From Motilibacter rhizosphaerae (GTDB taxonomy: Bacteria > Actinomycetota > Actinomycetes > Motilibacterales > Motilibacteraceae), in contig NZ_SGXD01000003.1 in NCBI RefSeq assembly GCF_004216915.1, forward strand, positions 814,222 to 878,221: DNA of 64,000 bases, written 5' to 3'. The notes beneath the pieces were generated by a model. It saw only the letters and a list, made by a program, of their open reading frames with translations. It had not been told where the DNA came from and searched no databases. The position numbers and the translations under genes were made by a program. Position 1 is the first letter of the stretch. Every line of letters starts with the position of its first letter. Of this stretch, positions 31,318 to 40,501 are shown one piece after another.

Positions 31318-32144
31318 GCACCGCCACCACGGCGGGTGCCCGCGCCCACGCCCGGTCCATGGCCGGCACCGTCGTCGAGGCGATGCCCGTGCTGCCTGCC
31401 ACGGCTGCGGCACCGCCGGCGGGCGTGGATGCCATCGACCTCGTCCGCGCCGAGACCGTGGCGGGCGGGGGCTACACCTCGCTCACCGTGGCGAGGGGCA
31501 CCACGCTGCGCCTCGAGGACCTCACCGGCGACGCCTGCGCGCACGTCGTCCTGCTGAACGCGGCCGGCCCCCACGAGCGGCTGAACATCGCCGACACCGT
31601 GAAGGTCCTCTGGCAGGCCTACGTCACGACCGGGCACCTGCTCCTGTCCGACCAGGGCCGCGTGCTGGCCTCCGTCGTCACCGACACCTCGGGCCGCCAC
31701 GACACGTTCTGCGGCACCTCGACGAAGGCGCGCAACGAGCAGCGCTACGGCGACGGAACGGCCTTCGGACCGACACCCGCCGGGCGCGAGCTCCTCACGC
31801 TGGCGGCGGCGAAGCACGGCCTGAGCAAGCGCGACCTCCCGCCCAGCATGGCATTCTTCCAGGGCGTCCGCGTCGACAGCGCGACGGGGACGTTCGCGTG
31901 GCTCGGCTCCGCCGGCCGGGGTGCGGTCGTCGAGCTGCGCGCGGAGATGGACCTGCACGTGCTGCTCGCGAACGTGCCGCACCCGCTCGACCCGCGCGCG
32001 ACGTACGAGACCGGCCCGCTGCGCCTGCACGCCTGGCGCGGCGAGCCGACGCGGCCGGGCGACGAGCTGTGGGGGCTGACCCCGGAGGGCGAGCGCGCCT
32101 TCCTCAACACGCAGGACTACCTGGCAGCACGGGGGATCTCATGA
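31314..32144 (+). CDS. DUF1989 urea-carboxylase-associated protein 1 (probable carboxyguanidine deiminase subunit)
   Basis: The 276-residue protein matches UAAP1/DUF1989: 'GYTSLTVARGTTLRLEDLTG', 'RLNIADTVKVLWQAYVTTGH', 'SVVTDTSGRHDTFCGTS' and 'HGLSKRDLPPSMAFF'. Family knowledge is that paired DUF1989 proteins encoded beside such carboxylases form carboxyguanidine deiminase, which converts carboxyguanidine to allophanate and ammonia. The first 40 residues are low-complexity and the true start could be later, for example ATG 31359. ATGA overlaps couple it to the leader peptide upstream and to its partner downstream. Confidence 0.88.
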   Translation: MSTATTAGARAHARSMAGTVVEAMPVLPATAAAPPAGVDAIDLVRAETVAGGGYTSLTVARGTTLRLEDLTGDACAHVVLLNAAGPHERLNIADTVKVLWQAYVTTGHLLLSDQGRVLASVVTDTSGRHDTFCGTSTKARNEQRYGDGTAFGPTPAGRELLTLAAAKHGLSKRDLPPSMAFFQGVRVDSATGTFAWLGSAGRGAVVELRAEMDLHVLLANVPHPLDPRATYETGPLRLHAWRGEPTRPGDELWGLTPEGERAFLNTQDYLAARGIS

Positions 32145-32788
32145 CCACGACGACCACCGCACTCGCCCTCGTCGCCGGCGACGTCGTCCTCGACGAGACG
32201 GTCCCGGCCCGCGCGCCGTGGTCGGCCGTCGTCCGCGCCGGGCACGTGCTCACCATCGTCGACCTCGGCGGCAACCAGGCCGTGGACTGCCTGTTCTACG
32301 ACGCGCACGACACCGCCGAGCGCTACAGCGCGCAGGACACGATCGCCGCGCAGGGCGGCATCTTCCTCACCACCGGCAGCGTCCTGCTCAGCAACGAGGG
32401 CGCTCCGCTCGTCACCGTGGTCGCCGACGAGGTCGGACGCCACGACACCGTCGGCGGCGCGTGCAGCAAGGAGTCCAACACCCTGCGCTACGGCCACCAC
32501 ACGCAGCACCAGCACGCCTGCGTCGAGAACTTCCTGCTGGAGGGCGCGAAGTGGGGCCTCGGCAAGCGCGACCTCGTGAGCAACGTCAACTGGTACATGA
32601 ACGTCCCCGTCGACCCCGACGGCAGCCTCGGCATCGTCGACGGCATTTCGGCCCCCGGGCTGCGCATCGCGCTGCGCGCCGAGCGCGACGTCCTCGTCCT
32701 CGTGTCGAACTGCCCGCAGATCAACAACCCCTGCAACGGGTTCGACCCCACGCCGGTGCGCATGGTCGTCACCGCACCGTCGAGCTGA
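32141..32788 (+). CDS. DUF1989 urea-carboxylase-associated protein 2 (probable carboxyguanidine deiminase subunit)
   Basis: The 215-residue protein is the second DUF1989 partner (UAAP2). It contains 'LGGNQAVDCLFYDAHDTAER', 'EVGRHDTVGGACSKESNTLR', 'HHTQHQHACVENFLLEGAKW' and 'VSNCPQINNPCNGF', with several conserved Cys and His that may bind a metal. It begins at an ATG overlapping the previous stop. With its partner it is expected to form the heteromeric deiminase of the guanidine pathway. If the carboxylase instead prefers urea, the deiminase would be redundant, and that is a reason to favour guanidine. Confidence 0.9.
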   Translation: MTTTTTALALVAGDVVLDETVPARAPWSAVVRAGHVLTIVDLGGNQAVDCLFYDAHDTAERYSAQDTIAAQGGIFLTTGSVLLSNEGAPLVTVVADEVGRHDTVGGACSKESNTLRYGHHTQHQHACVENFLLEGAKWGLGKRDLVSNVNWYMNVPVDPDGSLGIVDGISAPGLRIALRAERDVLVLVSNCPQINNPCNGFDPTPVRMVVTAPSS

Positions 32789-32798
32789 AGGACCGGTC

Positions 32799-35700
32799 AT
32801 GACCTTCGACACGCTGCTCGTCGCCAACCGCGGCGAGATCGCCTGCCGCATCCAGCGGACCGCGAAGCGGCTCGGCCTCAAGACGGTCGCCGTCTTCTCC
32901 GACCCCGACCGCTCCGCGCCGCACGTGCGCATGGCGGACGTGGCCGTACGCCTCGGCCCCGCGCCGTCGCGCGAGTCCTACCTGCGCACGGACGCGATCC
33001 TCGACGCGGCGCTGGCCAACGGCGTCGGCGCGATCCACCCGGGCTACGGCTTCCTGTCCGAGGACGCGTCCTTCGCAAGGGTGGTCGAGGCCGCGGGCAT
33101 CGTGTTCGTCGGCCCGACACCCGAGCAGCTCGAGGCGTTCGGGGCGAAGCACACGGCCCGCGCCCTCGCCGCTGCAGCAGGCGTGCCGATGATCGAGGGC
33201 ACCGACCTCCTTCCCGACGTGGCTGCCGCGCTCGAGGCCGCCGGCACCATCGGCTACCCCGTGATGCTGAAGGCGACCGGCGGTGGTGGTGGCATCGGCA
33301 TGCAGGTCTGCCGCGACGCCGCGGAGCTCGCCGACGCGTACGCGCGGGTGGAGCGGATGGCGGCGGCGAGCTTCGCCAGCAGCGGGGTCTTCCTCGAGCG
33401 GTTCGTCGAGCGGGCGCGCCACGTCGAGGTCCAGGTGCTCGGCGACGGGCTCGGCGGCGTCGTCGTCCTGGGTGACCGCGACTGCAGCCTGCAGCGGCGC
33501 AACCAGAAGGTCCTCGAGGAGGCGCCGGCACCGAACCTGCCCGACGCCGTGCGCCAGGCCCTCCACGGCTCCGCTGCGGCGCTCGCCGCGTCCGTGCGAT
33601 ACCGCTCCGCCGGCACGGTCGAGTTCGTCTACGACGCCGAGCGCGAGGTCGCGTCCTTCCTCGAGGTCAACGCCCGCCTGCAGGTCGAGCACCCCGTCAC
33701 CGAGGAGGTGTTCGGAGTCGACCTGGTCGAGAAGATGCTGCGGCTGGCCCAGGGTGAGACCGGTGTCGTGCAGGAACCCCTGCAGCAGAGCGGGTTCGCC
33801 GTCGAGGCGCGGGTCTACGCGGAGGACCCGACACGCGGCCACCAGCCGAGCGCCGGCCTGGTCACGAACGTCAGCTTCCCCGACGACGTCCGCGTGGACG
33901 GGTGGGTGGAGGCCGGCACCGAGGTCACCACGGCGTACGACCCGATGCTCGCGAAGGTCATCGCGACCGGCAGCACCCGCGAGGAGGCGTTCGCCCGGCT
34001 GCGCGAGGCGCTCGTCGCCACGCGCGTGGACGGCATCGAGACCAACCTGGGGCTGCTGCGCGCGTCGCTGGCGGACGAGGACGTGCTGGCAGCACGGCAC
34101 TCCACCTCGACGCTCGGCGGCATCGACGACGCCGAGCCGCGGATCGTCGTGGAGCGGGCCGGGACGCAGACGGCCGTGCAGGACTGGCCGGGGCGCGCGG
34201 GCCTGTGGGAGGTCGGCGTCCCGCCCAGCGGGCCGATGGACGACCTGTCCTTCCGCCTCGGCAACCGCGCCCTCGGCAACCCCGAGGGCGCACCCGGCCT
34301 CGAGTGCGCCGTCGACGGGCCGGCCCTGCGGTTCACCTCCGGCACCACGGTGTGCATCACCGGCGCCCCGGTCACGGTGACGGTGGACGGCGTGCTGGTC
34401 CCGCAGTGGGAGCCGGTCGACGTCCCCGCCGGCGCGACGCTCGACGTCGGGCGCGCGGACGGGCCCGGCCTGCGCGTCTACGTGCTGGTCGCCGGCGGCC
34501 TCGACGTCCCGGCCTACCTCGGCAGTGCCAGCACCTTCACCCTCGGCCAGTTCGGCGGACACGGCGGGCGGAACCTCCGGCTCGGGGACGTCCTGCGGGC
34601 GGCAGCAGCGCCCTCGAGCACCCGAGAGCCGGTGACCGCGCCGACGCTCACCCACGCGTGGGAGATCGGCGTCGTCGAGGGCCCGCACGCGGCGCCGACC
34701 TTCTTCACCGACGAGGACATCGCGACGTTCTACGCGACCTCCTTCGAGGTCCACTTCAACTCGGCGCGCACCGGCGTCCGCCTCGTCGGCCCGAAGCCCC
34801 AGTGGGCGCGCACGGACGGCGGCGAGGCGGGCCTGCACCCGTCGAACATCCATGACACGCCGTACTCCGTCGGCGCCGTCGACTTCACCGGCGACACCCC
34901 CATCCTGCTCGGCCCGGACGGCCCGAGCCTCGGCGGCTTCGTCTGCCCGGCGACGGTCGTCACCGGCGAGCGCTGGAAGCTCGGCCAGCTGCGACCGGGC
35001 GACACGGTGCGCTTCGTGCCGGTCGCCGAGCAGGAGGCCCGGCGGCTGCGCGCCTCCCCCGCCACCTCCCTGCACCGCACGGAGATCGCCGACCAGGGCG
35101 TGATCGGGGCGCGCGAGGAGTCGGCCGCCGGTCCGAGCGTGACCTACCGCCGCTCCGGCGACGACAACCTGCTCGTCGAGTACGGCCCCATGGCGCTCGA
35201 CCTCGGCCTCCGCATGCGCGTCCACGCGCTGATGGACCGGCTGCGTAGCGAGGGTGCCGCGGGGATCGTCGACCTGACGCCGGGGATCCGCTCCCTGCAG
35301 GTGAAGCTCGACCCGGACCGGCTGTCCGTGCGTGACGCCCTGGCGCTCGTCCGCGGCCTCGAGGACGAGCTCCCCGCGACCTCCGAGCTCGTGGTCCCGA
35401 GCCGCACGGTGCACCTGCCGCTGTCCTGGGACGACCCCGCGACGCGCGAGGCGATCCAGCGCTACATGGCGGGCGTGCGCGACGACGCCCCCTGGTGCCC
35501 CTGGAACATCGAGTTCATCCGCCGGGTCAACGGACTCGACAGCGTCGACGACGTCTACCGCACGGTCTTCGACGCGAGCTACCTGGTGCTCGGCCTGGGC
35601 GACGTCTACCTCGGCGCGCCGGTCGCGACCCCGCTCGACCCGCGGCACCGGCTGGTGACGACGAAGTACAACCCAGCCCGCACGTGGACCCCGGAGAACG

Positions 35701-36353
35701 CCGTCGGCATCGGCGGCGCCTACCTCTGCATCTACGGCATGGAGGGACCGGGCGGCTACCAGTTCGTCGGCCGCACGACGCAGGTCTGGTCGCGCTTCCG
35801 CCAGGGCGGCGGCTTCGAGGCGGGGTCTCCCTGGCTGCTGCGGCACTTCGACCGCATCTCGTGGTACCCCGTCAGCGCCGAGGAGCTGCTCGACCTGCGG
35901 GCCGACACCGCGGCCGGCCGGCACGACGTGCGCATCGACGACGGCTCCTTCGCCCTCGCGGACTACGAGGCCTTCCTCGCCGACAACGCGGGCAGCATCG
36001 CGGAGTTCCGGGCACAGCAGGCGGAGGCGTTCGGCGCGGAGCGCGACGCATGGGCCGCGGCGGGCGAGTTCGACCCGCGGCCCGAGCCCCCGGCACCACC
36101 TGCGGCAGGCGAGGTCTCCGTCCCGGCAGGTGGTTCGCTCGTGGAGGCGCCCTTCACGAGCAGCGTCTGGCGCGTCGACGTCCGCCCCGGTGACCGGGTA
36201 CGCGCCGGTTCGCCGCTCCTGGCCCTCGAGGCGATGAAGCTCGAGACCGTCGTCCCCGCCCCGCACGACGCCGAGGTCGTCGACGTGCTCGTCACCCCCG
36301 GCACCCAGGTCACCCCTGGCGCGCCCCTCGTCGTCCTCGGGAGCCCCTCGTGA
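32799..36353 (+). CDS. Biotin-dependent guanidine/urea carboxylase
   Basis: The 1184-residue multidomain enzyme has three parts. Residues 1-450 are biotin carboxylase: 'LVANRGEIACRI', an ATP-grasp 'MLKATGGGGGIGMQV', 'RHVEVQVLGDG', and 'EVNARLQVEHPVTEEVFGVD'. Residues about 455-1080 form the carboxyltransferase of KipA/KipI-like halves ('PGRAGLWEVGVPPSGPMDDL', 'WNIEFIRRVNGLDS'). The biotin carrier is at the end, with 'LLALEAMKLETVV' and the lysine to be biotinylated in MKL. The layout matches urea amidolyase without its hydrolase. The two DUF1989 genes upstream favour guanidine as substrate; sequence reading alone cannot settle it. GAAGGA precedes the ATG. Confidence 0.93.
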   Translation: MTFDTLLVANRGEIACRIQRTAKRLGLKTVAVFSDPDRSAPHVRMADVAVRLGPAPSRESYLRTDAILDAALANGVGAIHPGYGFLSEDASFARVVEAAGIVFVGPTPEQLEAFGAKHTARALAAAAGVPMIEGTDLLPDVAAALEAAGTIGYPVMLKATGGGGGIGMQVCRDAAELADAYARVERMAAASFASSGVFLERFVERARHVEVQVLGDGLGGVVVLGDRDCSLQRRNQKVLEEAPAPNLPDAVRQALHGSAAALAASVRYRSAGTVEFVYDAEREVASFLEVNARLQVEHPVTEEVFGVDLVEKMLRLAQGETGVVQEPLQQSGFAVEARVYAEDPTRGHQPSAGLVTNVSFPDDVRVDGWVEAGTEVTTAYDPMLAKVIATGSTREEAFARLREALVATRVDGIETNLGLLRASLADEDVLAARHSTSTLGGIDDAEPRIVVERAGTQTAVQDWPGRAGLWEVGVPPSGPMDDLSFRLGNRALGNPEGAPGLECAVDGPALRFTSGTTVCITGAPVTVTVDGVLVPQWEPVDVPAGATLDVGRADGPGLRVYVLVAGGLDVPAYLGSASTFTLGQFGGHGGRNLRLGDVLRAAAAPSSTREPVTAPTLTHAWEIGVVEGPHAAPTFFTDEDIATFYATSFEVHFNSARTGVRLVGPKPQWARTDGGEAGLHPSNIHDTPYSVGAVDFTGDTPILLGPDGPSLGGFVCPATVVTGERWKLGQLRPGDTVRFVPVAEQEARRLRASPATSLHRTEIADQGVIGAREESAAGPSVTYRRSGDDNLLVEYGPMALDLGLRMRVHALMDRLRSEGAAGIVDLTPGIRSLQVKLDPDRLSVRDALALVRGLEDELPATSELVVPSRTVHLPLSWDDPATREAIQRYMAGVRDDAPWCPWNIEFIRRVNGLDSVDDVYRTVFDASYLVLGLGDVYLGAPVATPLDPRHRLVTTKYNPARTWTPENAVGIGGAYLCIYGMEGPGGYQFVGRTTQVWSRFRQGGGFEAGSPWLLRHFDRISWYPVSAEELLDLRADTAAGRHDVRIDDGSFALADYEAFLADNAGSIAEFRAQQAEAFGAERDAWAAAGEFDPRPEPPAPPAAGEVSVPAGGSLVEAPFTSSVWRVDVRPGDRVRAGSPLLALEAMKLETVVPAPHDAEVVDVLVTPGTQVTPGAPLVVLGSPS

Positions 36354-38023
36354 GCACGGTCGACCTCGTCCAGCGCGTCCGCGACGCGTACGCCGCCAAC
36401 ACCGCCGCCGACCGGCCGGAGGCCTGGATCACGTTGCGGGCCGAGGACGACGTCGTGCGGGACGCGGAGGCGCTGCAGGCGCGGGTCGCCGCCGGTGAGG
36501 TGCTGCCGCTCGCCGGGAAGCTGCTGGCCGTCAAGGACAACCTCGACGTCGCCGGTCTGCCCACGACCGCCGGCTGCCCCGCCTTCGCGTACGTGCCGGA
36601 GCGCAGCGCCACCGCCGTCCAGCGCCTCGTCGACGCCGGCGCCCTCGTGCTCGGCAAGACCAACCTCGACCAGTTCGCGACCGGGCTGGTCGGCACCCGC
36701 AGCCCGTACGGCGCGGTGCGCGACCTGCGCGATCCCGAGCGCATCTCCGGCGGCTCGAGCTCGGGCTCCGCGGTCGTCGTCGCCGCGGGTGTGGCGGATC
36801 TCGCGCTCGGCACGGACACCGCGGGCTCCGGCCGGGTTCCTGCTGCCTTCCAGGGCATCGTCGGGCTGAAGCCGACCGTCGGCACGGTCCCGAGCGAGGG
36901 GCTCGTGCCCGCCTGCCGCAGCTTCGACTGCATCACCGTCTTCGCGCGCACCCTCGACGAGGGCCGCGACGCGCTGCGGGTCATGGCCGACCCGGTCCGC
37001 GCCGACGCCCCGCGCGCCGCACCGCCGGCGCCGGTCGTCCTCGTCCCCCCGCGTGAGGAGCTGCTGCACCTCAGCGAGTCCTGGCGCGACGCGTTCGAGG
37101 CGGCGGCGAAGACCCTCGAGGCAGCAGGCGCTGTGCTGCGTCCGGTGCACCTCGCTCCGTTCCTCGCCGCGGCGAAGCTGCTCTACGAGGGGGCTTTCGT
37201 CGCGGAGCGCTACGCCGCGGTGGGCGAGTTCGTGGACGCGCATCCCGGCGAGGTGGACCCGGTCGTCGCCGGGATCATCGGCTCCGCCAGGGACATCCGG
37301 GCCGCGGACTACGTGCGGGACCAGGAGCGCCTCGAGCAGCTCCGGGCCGAGGCGATGCTGGAGTGGGGCGACGCCGACGCCCTGCTCATCCCCACCACGA
37401 CGGACCACCCGACGATCGCCGAGGTCCGTGCCGCGCCGGTGGCGGTGAACTCCCGGCTGGGCACGTACACCAACTCCTGCAACCTGCTCGACCTCTCGGC
37501 CGTCGCCGTGCCCGCCGGTGAGGCCGACGGCCGGCCCTTCGGGGTCACGGTCGTCGCCCGGGCCCACGCGGACGCGGTCGCGGCGGACGTCGCCGCGCTG
37601 CTCGGGGGCGCGCCGCTCGCCGACGAGCCGAGCGGGCTGCCGCTCGTCGTCTTCGGGGCCCACCTGCGCGGGCTGCCGCTCAACGGGCAGCTCACCTCCG
37701 TCGGCAGCCGCTTCGTCCGTGAGGTGCGGACGACCGCCGACTACCGCCTGCACGCCCTGGCGACGACGCCTGAGAAGCCGGGCCTCGTCCGCGTCGGCGA
37801 GGGCGGGGCGAGCATCGCCGGCGAGCTCTGGGACGTGCCCCCCGCGGAGCTCGGGCCGTTCCTCGCGGCGCTGCCGCGCCCGATGGTCCTCGGCACCGTC
37901 ACGCTCGACGACGGCAGTGCGCTGACCGGCTTCCTCTGCGAGGCGAGCGCGACGGAGGGCGCGCCCGACATCACGGCCACCGGCTCGTGGCGCGCCTACC
38001 AGGCGAGCCGCTCGCCCGCCTGA
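36350..38023 (+). CDS. atzF: Allophanate hydrolase
   Basis: The 557-residue amidase-signature enzyme splits allophanate to ammonium and CO2. The Ser-cisSer-Lys triad is visible: Lys62 in 'LLAVKDNLDV', cis-Ser136 in 'ISGGSSSGSAV', and nucleophile Ser160 in 'GTDTAGSGRVPAAFQG'. The C-terminal domain of about 120 residues ('LVVFGAHLRGLPLNGQL' onward) is the AtzF extension. The GTG start overlaps the carboxylase stop by 4 nt. It is the last gene of the operon, and its 3' end overlaps the convergent DUF1684 gene by 28 nt. No transporter gene accompanies the pathway. Confidence 0.95.
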   Translation: MSTVDLVQRVRDAYAANTAADRPEAWITLRAEDDVVRDAEALQARVAAGEVLPLAGKLLAVKDNLDVAGLPTTAGCPAFAYVPERSATAVQRLVDAGALVLGKTNLDQFATGLVGTRSPYGAVRDLRDPERISGGSSSGSAVVVAAGVADLALGTDTAGSGRVPAAFQGIVGLKPTVGTVPSEGLVPACRSFDCITVFARTLDEGRDALRVMADPVRADAPRAAPPAPVVLVPPREELLHLSESWRDAFEAAAKTLEAAGAVLRPVHLAPFLAAAKLLYEGAFVAERYAAVGEFVDAHPGEVDPVVAGIIGSARDIRAADYVRDQERLEQLRAEAMLEWGDADALLIPTTTDHPTIAEVRAAPVAVNSRLGTYTNSCNLLDLSAVAVPAGEADGRPFGVTVVARAHADAVAADVAALLGGAPLADEPSGLPLVVFGAHLRGLPLNGQLTSVGSRFVREVRTTADYRLHALATTPEKPGLVRVGEGGASIAGELWDVPPAELGPFLAALPRPMVLGTVTLDDGSALTGFLCEASATEGAPDITATGSWRAYQASRSPA

Positions 38024-38598
38024 ACGGGCCGCTCCAGCCGGTTCTCCGCCGCGGCGAGCGGGCAGACCCAGCGCGAGTCGTAGCGGCACGACGGGTGGTA
38101 GGCGAAGTTGAGGTCGATGACCAGCGTGTCCGCGGTCCCGCCGAGGTCGGCGCTCTTCGCCGTGTCGAGCAGGTAGCGCCCCGCGCCGTACGTCGTGGTG
38201 CCGGCGGTCGCGTCGCGCAGCGGCACGAAGATGCCCTGGGCGTACTGCTGCAGCTCCCACACCCCGAGGCTCCCCCCCACCGGCTCGGGCAGGTCCACGC
38301 GACCGACGAGGCGCTGGACGATCGTGACGTCGCCGGTCGGGACGCGGCGCACCACGCCGTCCTCGACCGGCACCACCGGGAGCTCGAAGCGCACGGCCGG
38401 GTCGTAGTCCCAGCACGGCACCCCGGTCTCCCGCAGCGGCGAGTCGGGCGGGAGCGGAGACTGGGCGTGCGTGCGGAGCAGGTCGTCGCGGCCGGCGCGC
38501 CACAGCCGGTGCGCCCGCTCGGGGACGGGCTCGGCGCGCACCGCGGCGTACAGCTCGGAGACGCGGCGGCGCCAGTCCAGCAGCGTGAGCTCGTCCAT
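37996..38598 (-). CDS. DUF1684 domain protein
   Basis: The 200-residue protein fits DUF1684: an N-terminal 'WRRRVSELYAAVRA', then 'RAGRDDLLRTHAQSPLP', the beta-rich centre 'YGAGRYLLDTAKSADLGG', and the family end 'LNFAYHPSCRYDSRWVCPLA' with conserved His, Cys and Tyr. Function is unknown. ATG 38598 starts the domain at the usual position. It is divergent from the Tat-exported hydrolase and tail-overlaps atzF, which looks like compact packing rather than a functional link. Confidence 0.87.
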   Translation of the reverse strand: MDELTLLDWRRRVSELYAAVRAEPVPERAHRLWRAGRDDLLRTHAQSPLPPDSPLRETGVPCWDYDPAVRFELPVVPVEDGVVRRVPTGDVTIVQRLVGRVDLPEPVGGSLGVWELQQYAQGIFVPLRDATAGTTTYGAGRYLLDTAKSADLGGTADTLVIDLNFAYHPSCRYDSRWVCPLAAAENRLERPVQAGERLAW

Positions 38599-38636
38599 GG
38601 CCGCCACACTGCCATCCGGCGTCGCGCGGCGCGCGC

Positions 38637-38642
38637 TACGGT
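38637..38642 (+). promoter_or_regulatory. -10 box (TACGGT) for leaderless GH88/105-like gene
   Basis: TACGGT ends 7 nt before GTG 38650. Confidence 0.55.
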
Positions 38643-38649
38643 GGCGTAC

Positions 38650-39756
38650 GTGGGTGACGGGCACAGGAGCCTCAGCCGGCGCAGCGTCCTCGGCGCGGGC
38701 GCCCTGCTCGCCCTCGGCGGCGCCACCCGCACCACCCGCACCGGGCGCCTGCTGCCCTCCCCCAGCTCCCGGCTGCCGCTGCGCGCGGACGTCCTGCGCC
38801 TGCTGCGCCGGGTGGACGACGCGTGGATCGCCGACCACCCCGCGCCGGGCGACGCGGACTGGGCGCGCTCGACCTACCTCGGCGGCCACCTCGCCCTCAC
38901 CCGCCTGACGGGTGACCCGCGCTACCTGCGCTACGCGGGAGCGTGGGCGGACGCCAACGACCGGGCCGTGCCCGGGACCCCGGGGGCCCGTACGGCCGAC
39001 GACCTCTGCGCGGCGCAGGCGTACCTCGACCTCGCGGCGCTGACCGGCGACCGCGCCCTCGTGCGGACCGTCGTCGCGGCGGCCGACGAGGTCGTCGCCG
39101 GGCCGGACGACGCCTGGTGGTGGGTGGACGCGCTGCACATGGCGATGCCGGTGCTCTCGCGGGTGACCGCGCTGACGGGCGACGACGCGTACGCGACGAA
39201 GCTCTGGACGATGTACGCCGACACCAAGCACCGCCGCGGGCTCTACTCCTACGACGCCGAGCTCTGGTGGCGCGACGCCCGCTTCGTCGGCGGCCCGGAG
39301 TTCTGGTCGCGGGGCAACGGCTGGGCGGCCGCCGCGCACGCCAAGGTGCTCGGCACGCTGCCGCGCCACGGGCGCTGGCCGGAGTACCGCTCGAACCTGC
39401 AGGGCGTCGCCCGCTCGCTGCTCGCGACCCAGCGCGCCGACGGCGCGTGGTCGGTGGACCTCGGGCAGCCGGGGCACTTCCCCGTGCCGGAGACGAGCGG
39501 CACGGCGCTGCACGTCTACGCGCTCGCGGCCGGGGTGCGCCTCGGGATGCTCGACCGCGGGGCCACCCTCCCGGCCGTGGCGAGGGGCTGGCAGGCGCTG
39601 GTCGCCGCCGTCGCCCCCGACGGCAGCGTGGGCCGGGTCCAGCCGCCCGGCGACTCCCCGGAGTCGGGCCAGCCGGTGCCGGTGACGGCGGAGGAGGACT
39701 TCGGGGTCGGGGCGCTGCTCCTGGCCGGCTGCGAGGTCGCGCGCCTCGTCGGGTGA
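38650..39756 (+). CDS. Exported GH88/GH105-like unsaturated glycuronyl hydrolase
   Basis: The 368-residue protein has a Tat-type signal ('SLSRRSVLGAGALLALGG'). The mature part looks like the alpha6/alpha6 barrel of GH88/GH105, with 'WWWVDALHMAMPVLSRVTAL' (an Asp in the WxxD position), 'MYADTKHRRGLYSYDAELWW', 'EFWSRGNGWAAAAHAKVLGT', and 'PVPETSGTALHVYALAAGVR'. This family removes unsaturated uronic acids from pectin or glycosaminoglycan fragments. Start GTG 38650 is supported by the -10 box 7 nt upstream. It acts outside the cytoplasm and may feed on plant polysaccharides like the cellulase at 46.7 kb. Confidence 0.82.
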   Translation: MGDGHRSLSRRSVLGAGALLALGGATRTTRTGRLLPSPSSRLPLRADVLRLLRRVDDAWIADHPAPGDADWARSTYLGGHLALTRLTGDPRYLRYAGAWADANDRAVPGTPGARTADDLCAAQAYLDLAALTGDRALVRTVVAAADEVVAGPDDAWWWVDALHMAMPVLSRVTALTGDDAYATKLWTMYADTKHRRGLYSYDAELWWRDARFVGGPEFWSRGNGWAAAAHAKVLGTLPRHGRWPEYRSNLQGVARSLLATQRADGAWSVDLGQPGHFPVPETSGTALHVYALAAGVRLGMLDRGATLPAVARGWQALVAAVAPDGSVGRVQPPGDSPESGQPVPVTAEEDFGVGALLLAGCEVARLVG

Positions 39757-39815
39757 GCCCGCGTCCGCGCAGGTCGGAGGAGTGGGCCGCCCCGCGGTGG
39801 GGAACGCAGGCGATC

Positions 39816-40496
39816 ATGACTGCTTCCCCGCGGCGCCTGGCGCCCGTCCTCGCCGCCGCCGCCCTCGCGGCCCCCGTCCTCCTGCCGAGCGCCGCGTCGG
39901 CGGCGCCGAGCTCCTCCTCGCTCAAGGCGCACCTCATCACCGCCAAGCAGCTCCCGGGCTACACCGTGGTCGTCAAGCCCACCGTGGAGAAGGACACCGC
40001 CGACTCCGGGTCCTGCGGGGTCAAGAGCCCGTCCGGCAGCCTCGTGGGCGTCACCGGCCTGGCCCGCAAGCTCTCGGCACCCAAGGGCACCGTGCGCGCC
40101 ATCACCGTCGAGGAGTCGGTGCTCGCGACGCCGACCGCGGCGGGCGCGAAGTCCACCTTCGCGGCGGCCAAGTCCAAGGCGCGCACCTGCTCGCTCGGTG
40201 AGGTCCTCAAGGGCGTCAAGACCACGGTCAAGGTCACGTCGGCGTCGCGGGTCCCCGGCTCCTCGGCCGCCTTCGCGATCGTCCTCACGGCCAAGGGCTC
40301 GACGACGCAGTCCGGGCGCACGATCAAGGTCAACAGCGTCGAGCGCGGCCTGTTCTACCTCGTAGGCAGCCACGTCGTCATCATCGCGGGCAGCCTCACC
40401 ACGACGAGCAGCTCGAGCCTGAGCTCGGTGGACAGCTCGACGAGCCGCACGGCGCTCACCACGGCCGCCCGCAAGGCCGTCGCGCTCCTCGCCTGA
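39816..40496 (+). CDS. Secreted protein of unknown function
   Basis: The 226-residue product begins with a Sec signal peptide ('RRLAPVLAAAALAAPVLLPS' then 'AASAAP', cleavage near residue 29). The mature domain is Ser/Thr/Lys-rich and probably beta-rich ('LKAHLITAKQLPGYTVVVKP', 'SCGVKSPSGS', 'LFYLVGSHVVIIAGSLTT'). It has two cysteines that could form a disulfide. The pattern recalls small extracellular sensor or PknH-like domains of actinobacteria, but I cannot assign a family with confidence. It lies 59 nt after the hydrolase gene. Confidence 0.7.
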   Translation: MTASPRRLAPVLAAAALAAPVLLPSAASAAPSSSSLKAHLITAKQLPGYTVVVKPTVEKDTADSGSCGVKSPSGSLVGVTGLARKLSAPKGTVRAITVEESVLATPTAAGAKSTFAAAKSKARTCSLGEVLKGVKTTVKVTSASRVPGSSAAFAIVLTAKGSTTQSGRTIKVNSVERGLFYLVGSHVVIIAGSLTTTSSSSLSSVDSSTSRTALTTAARKAVALLA

Positions 40497-40501
40497 CCCG
40501 G

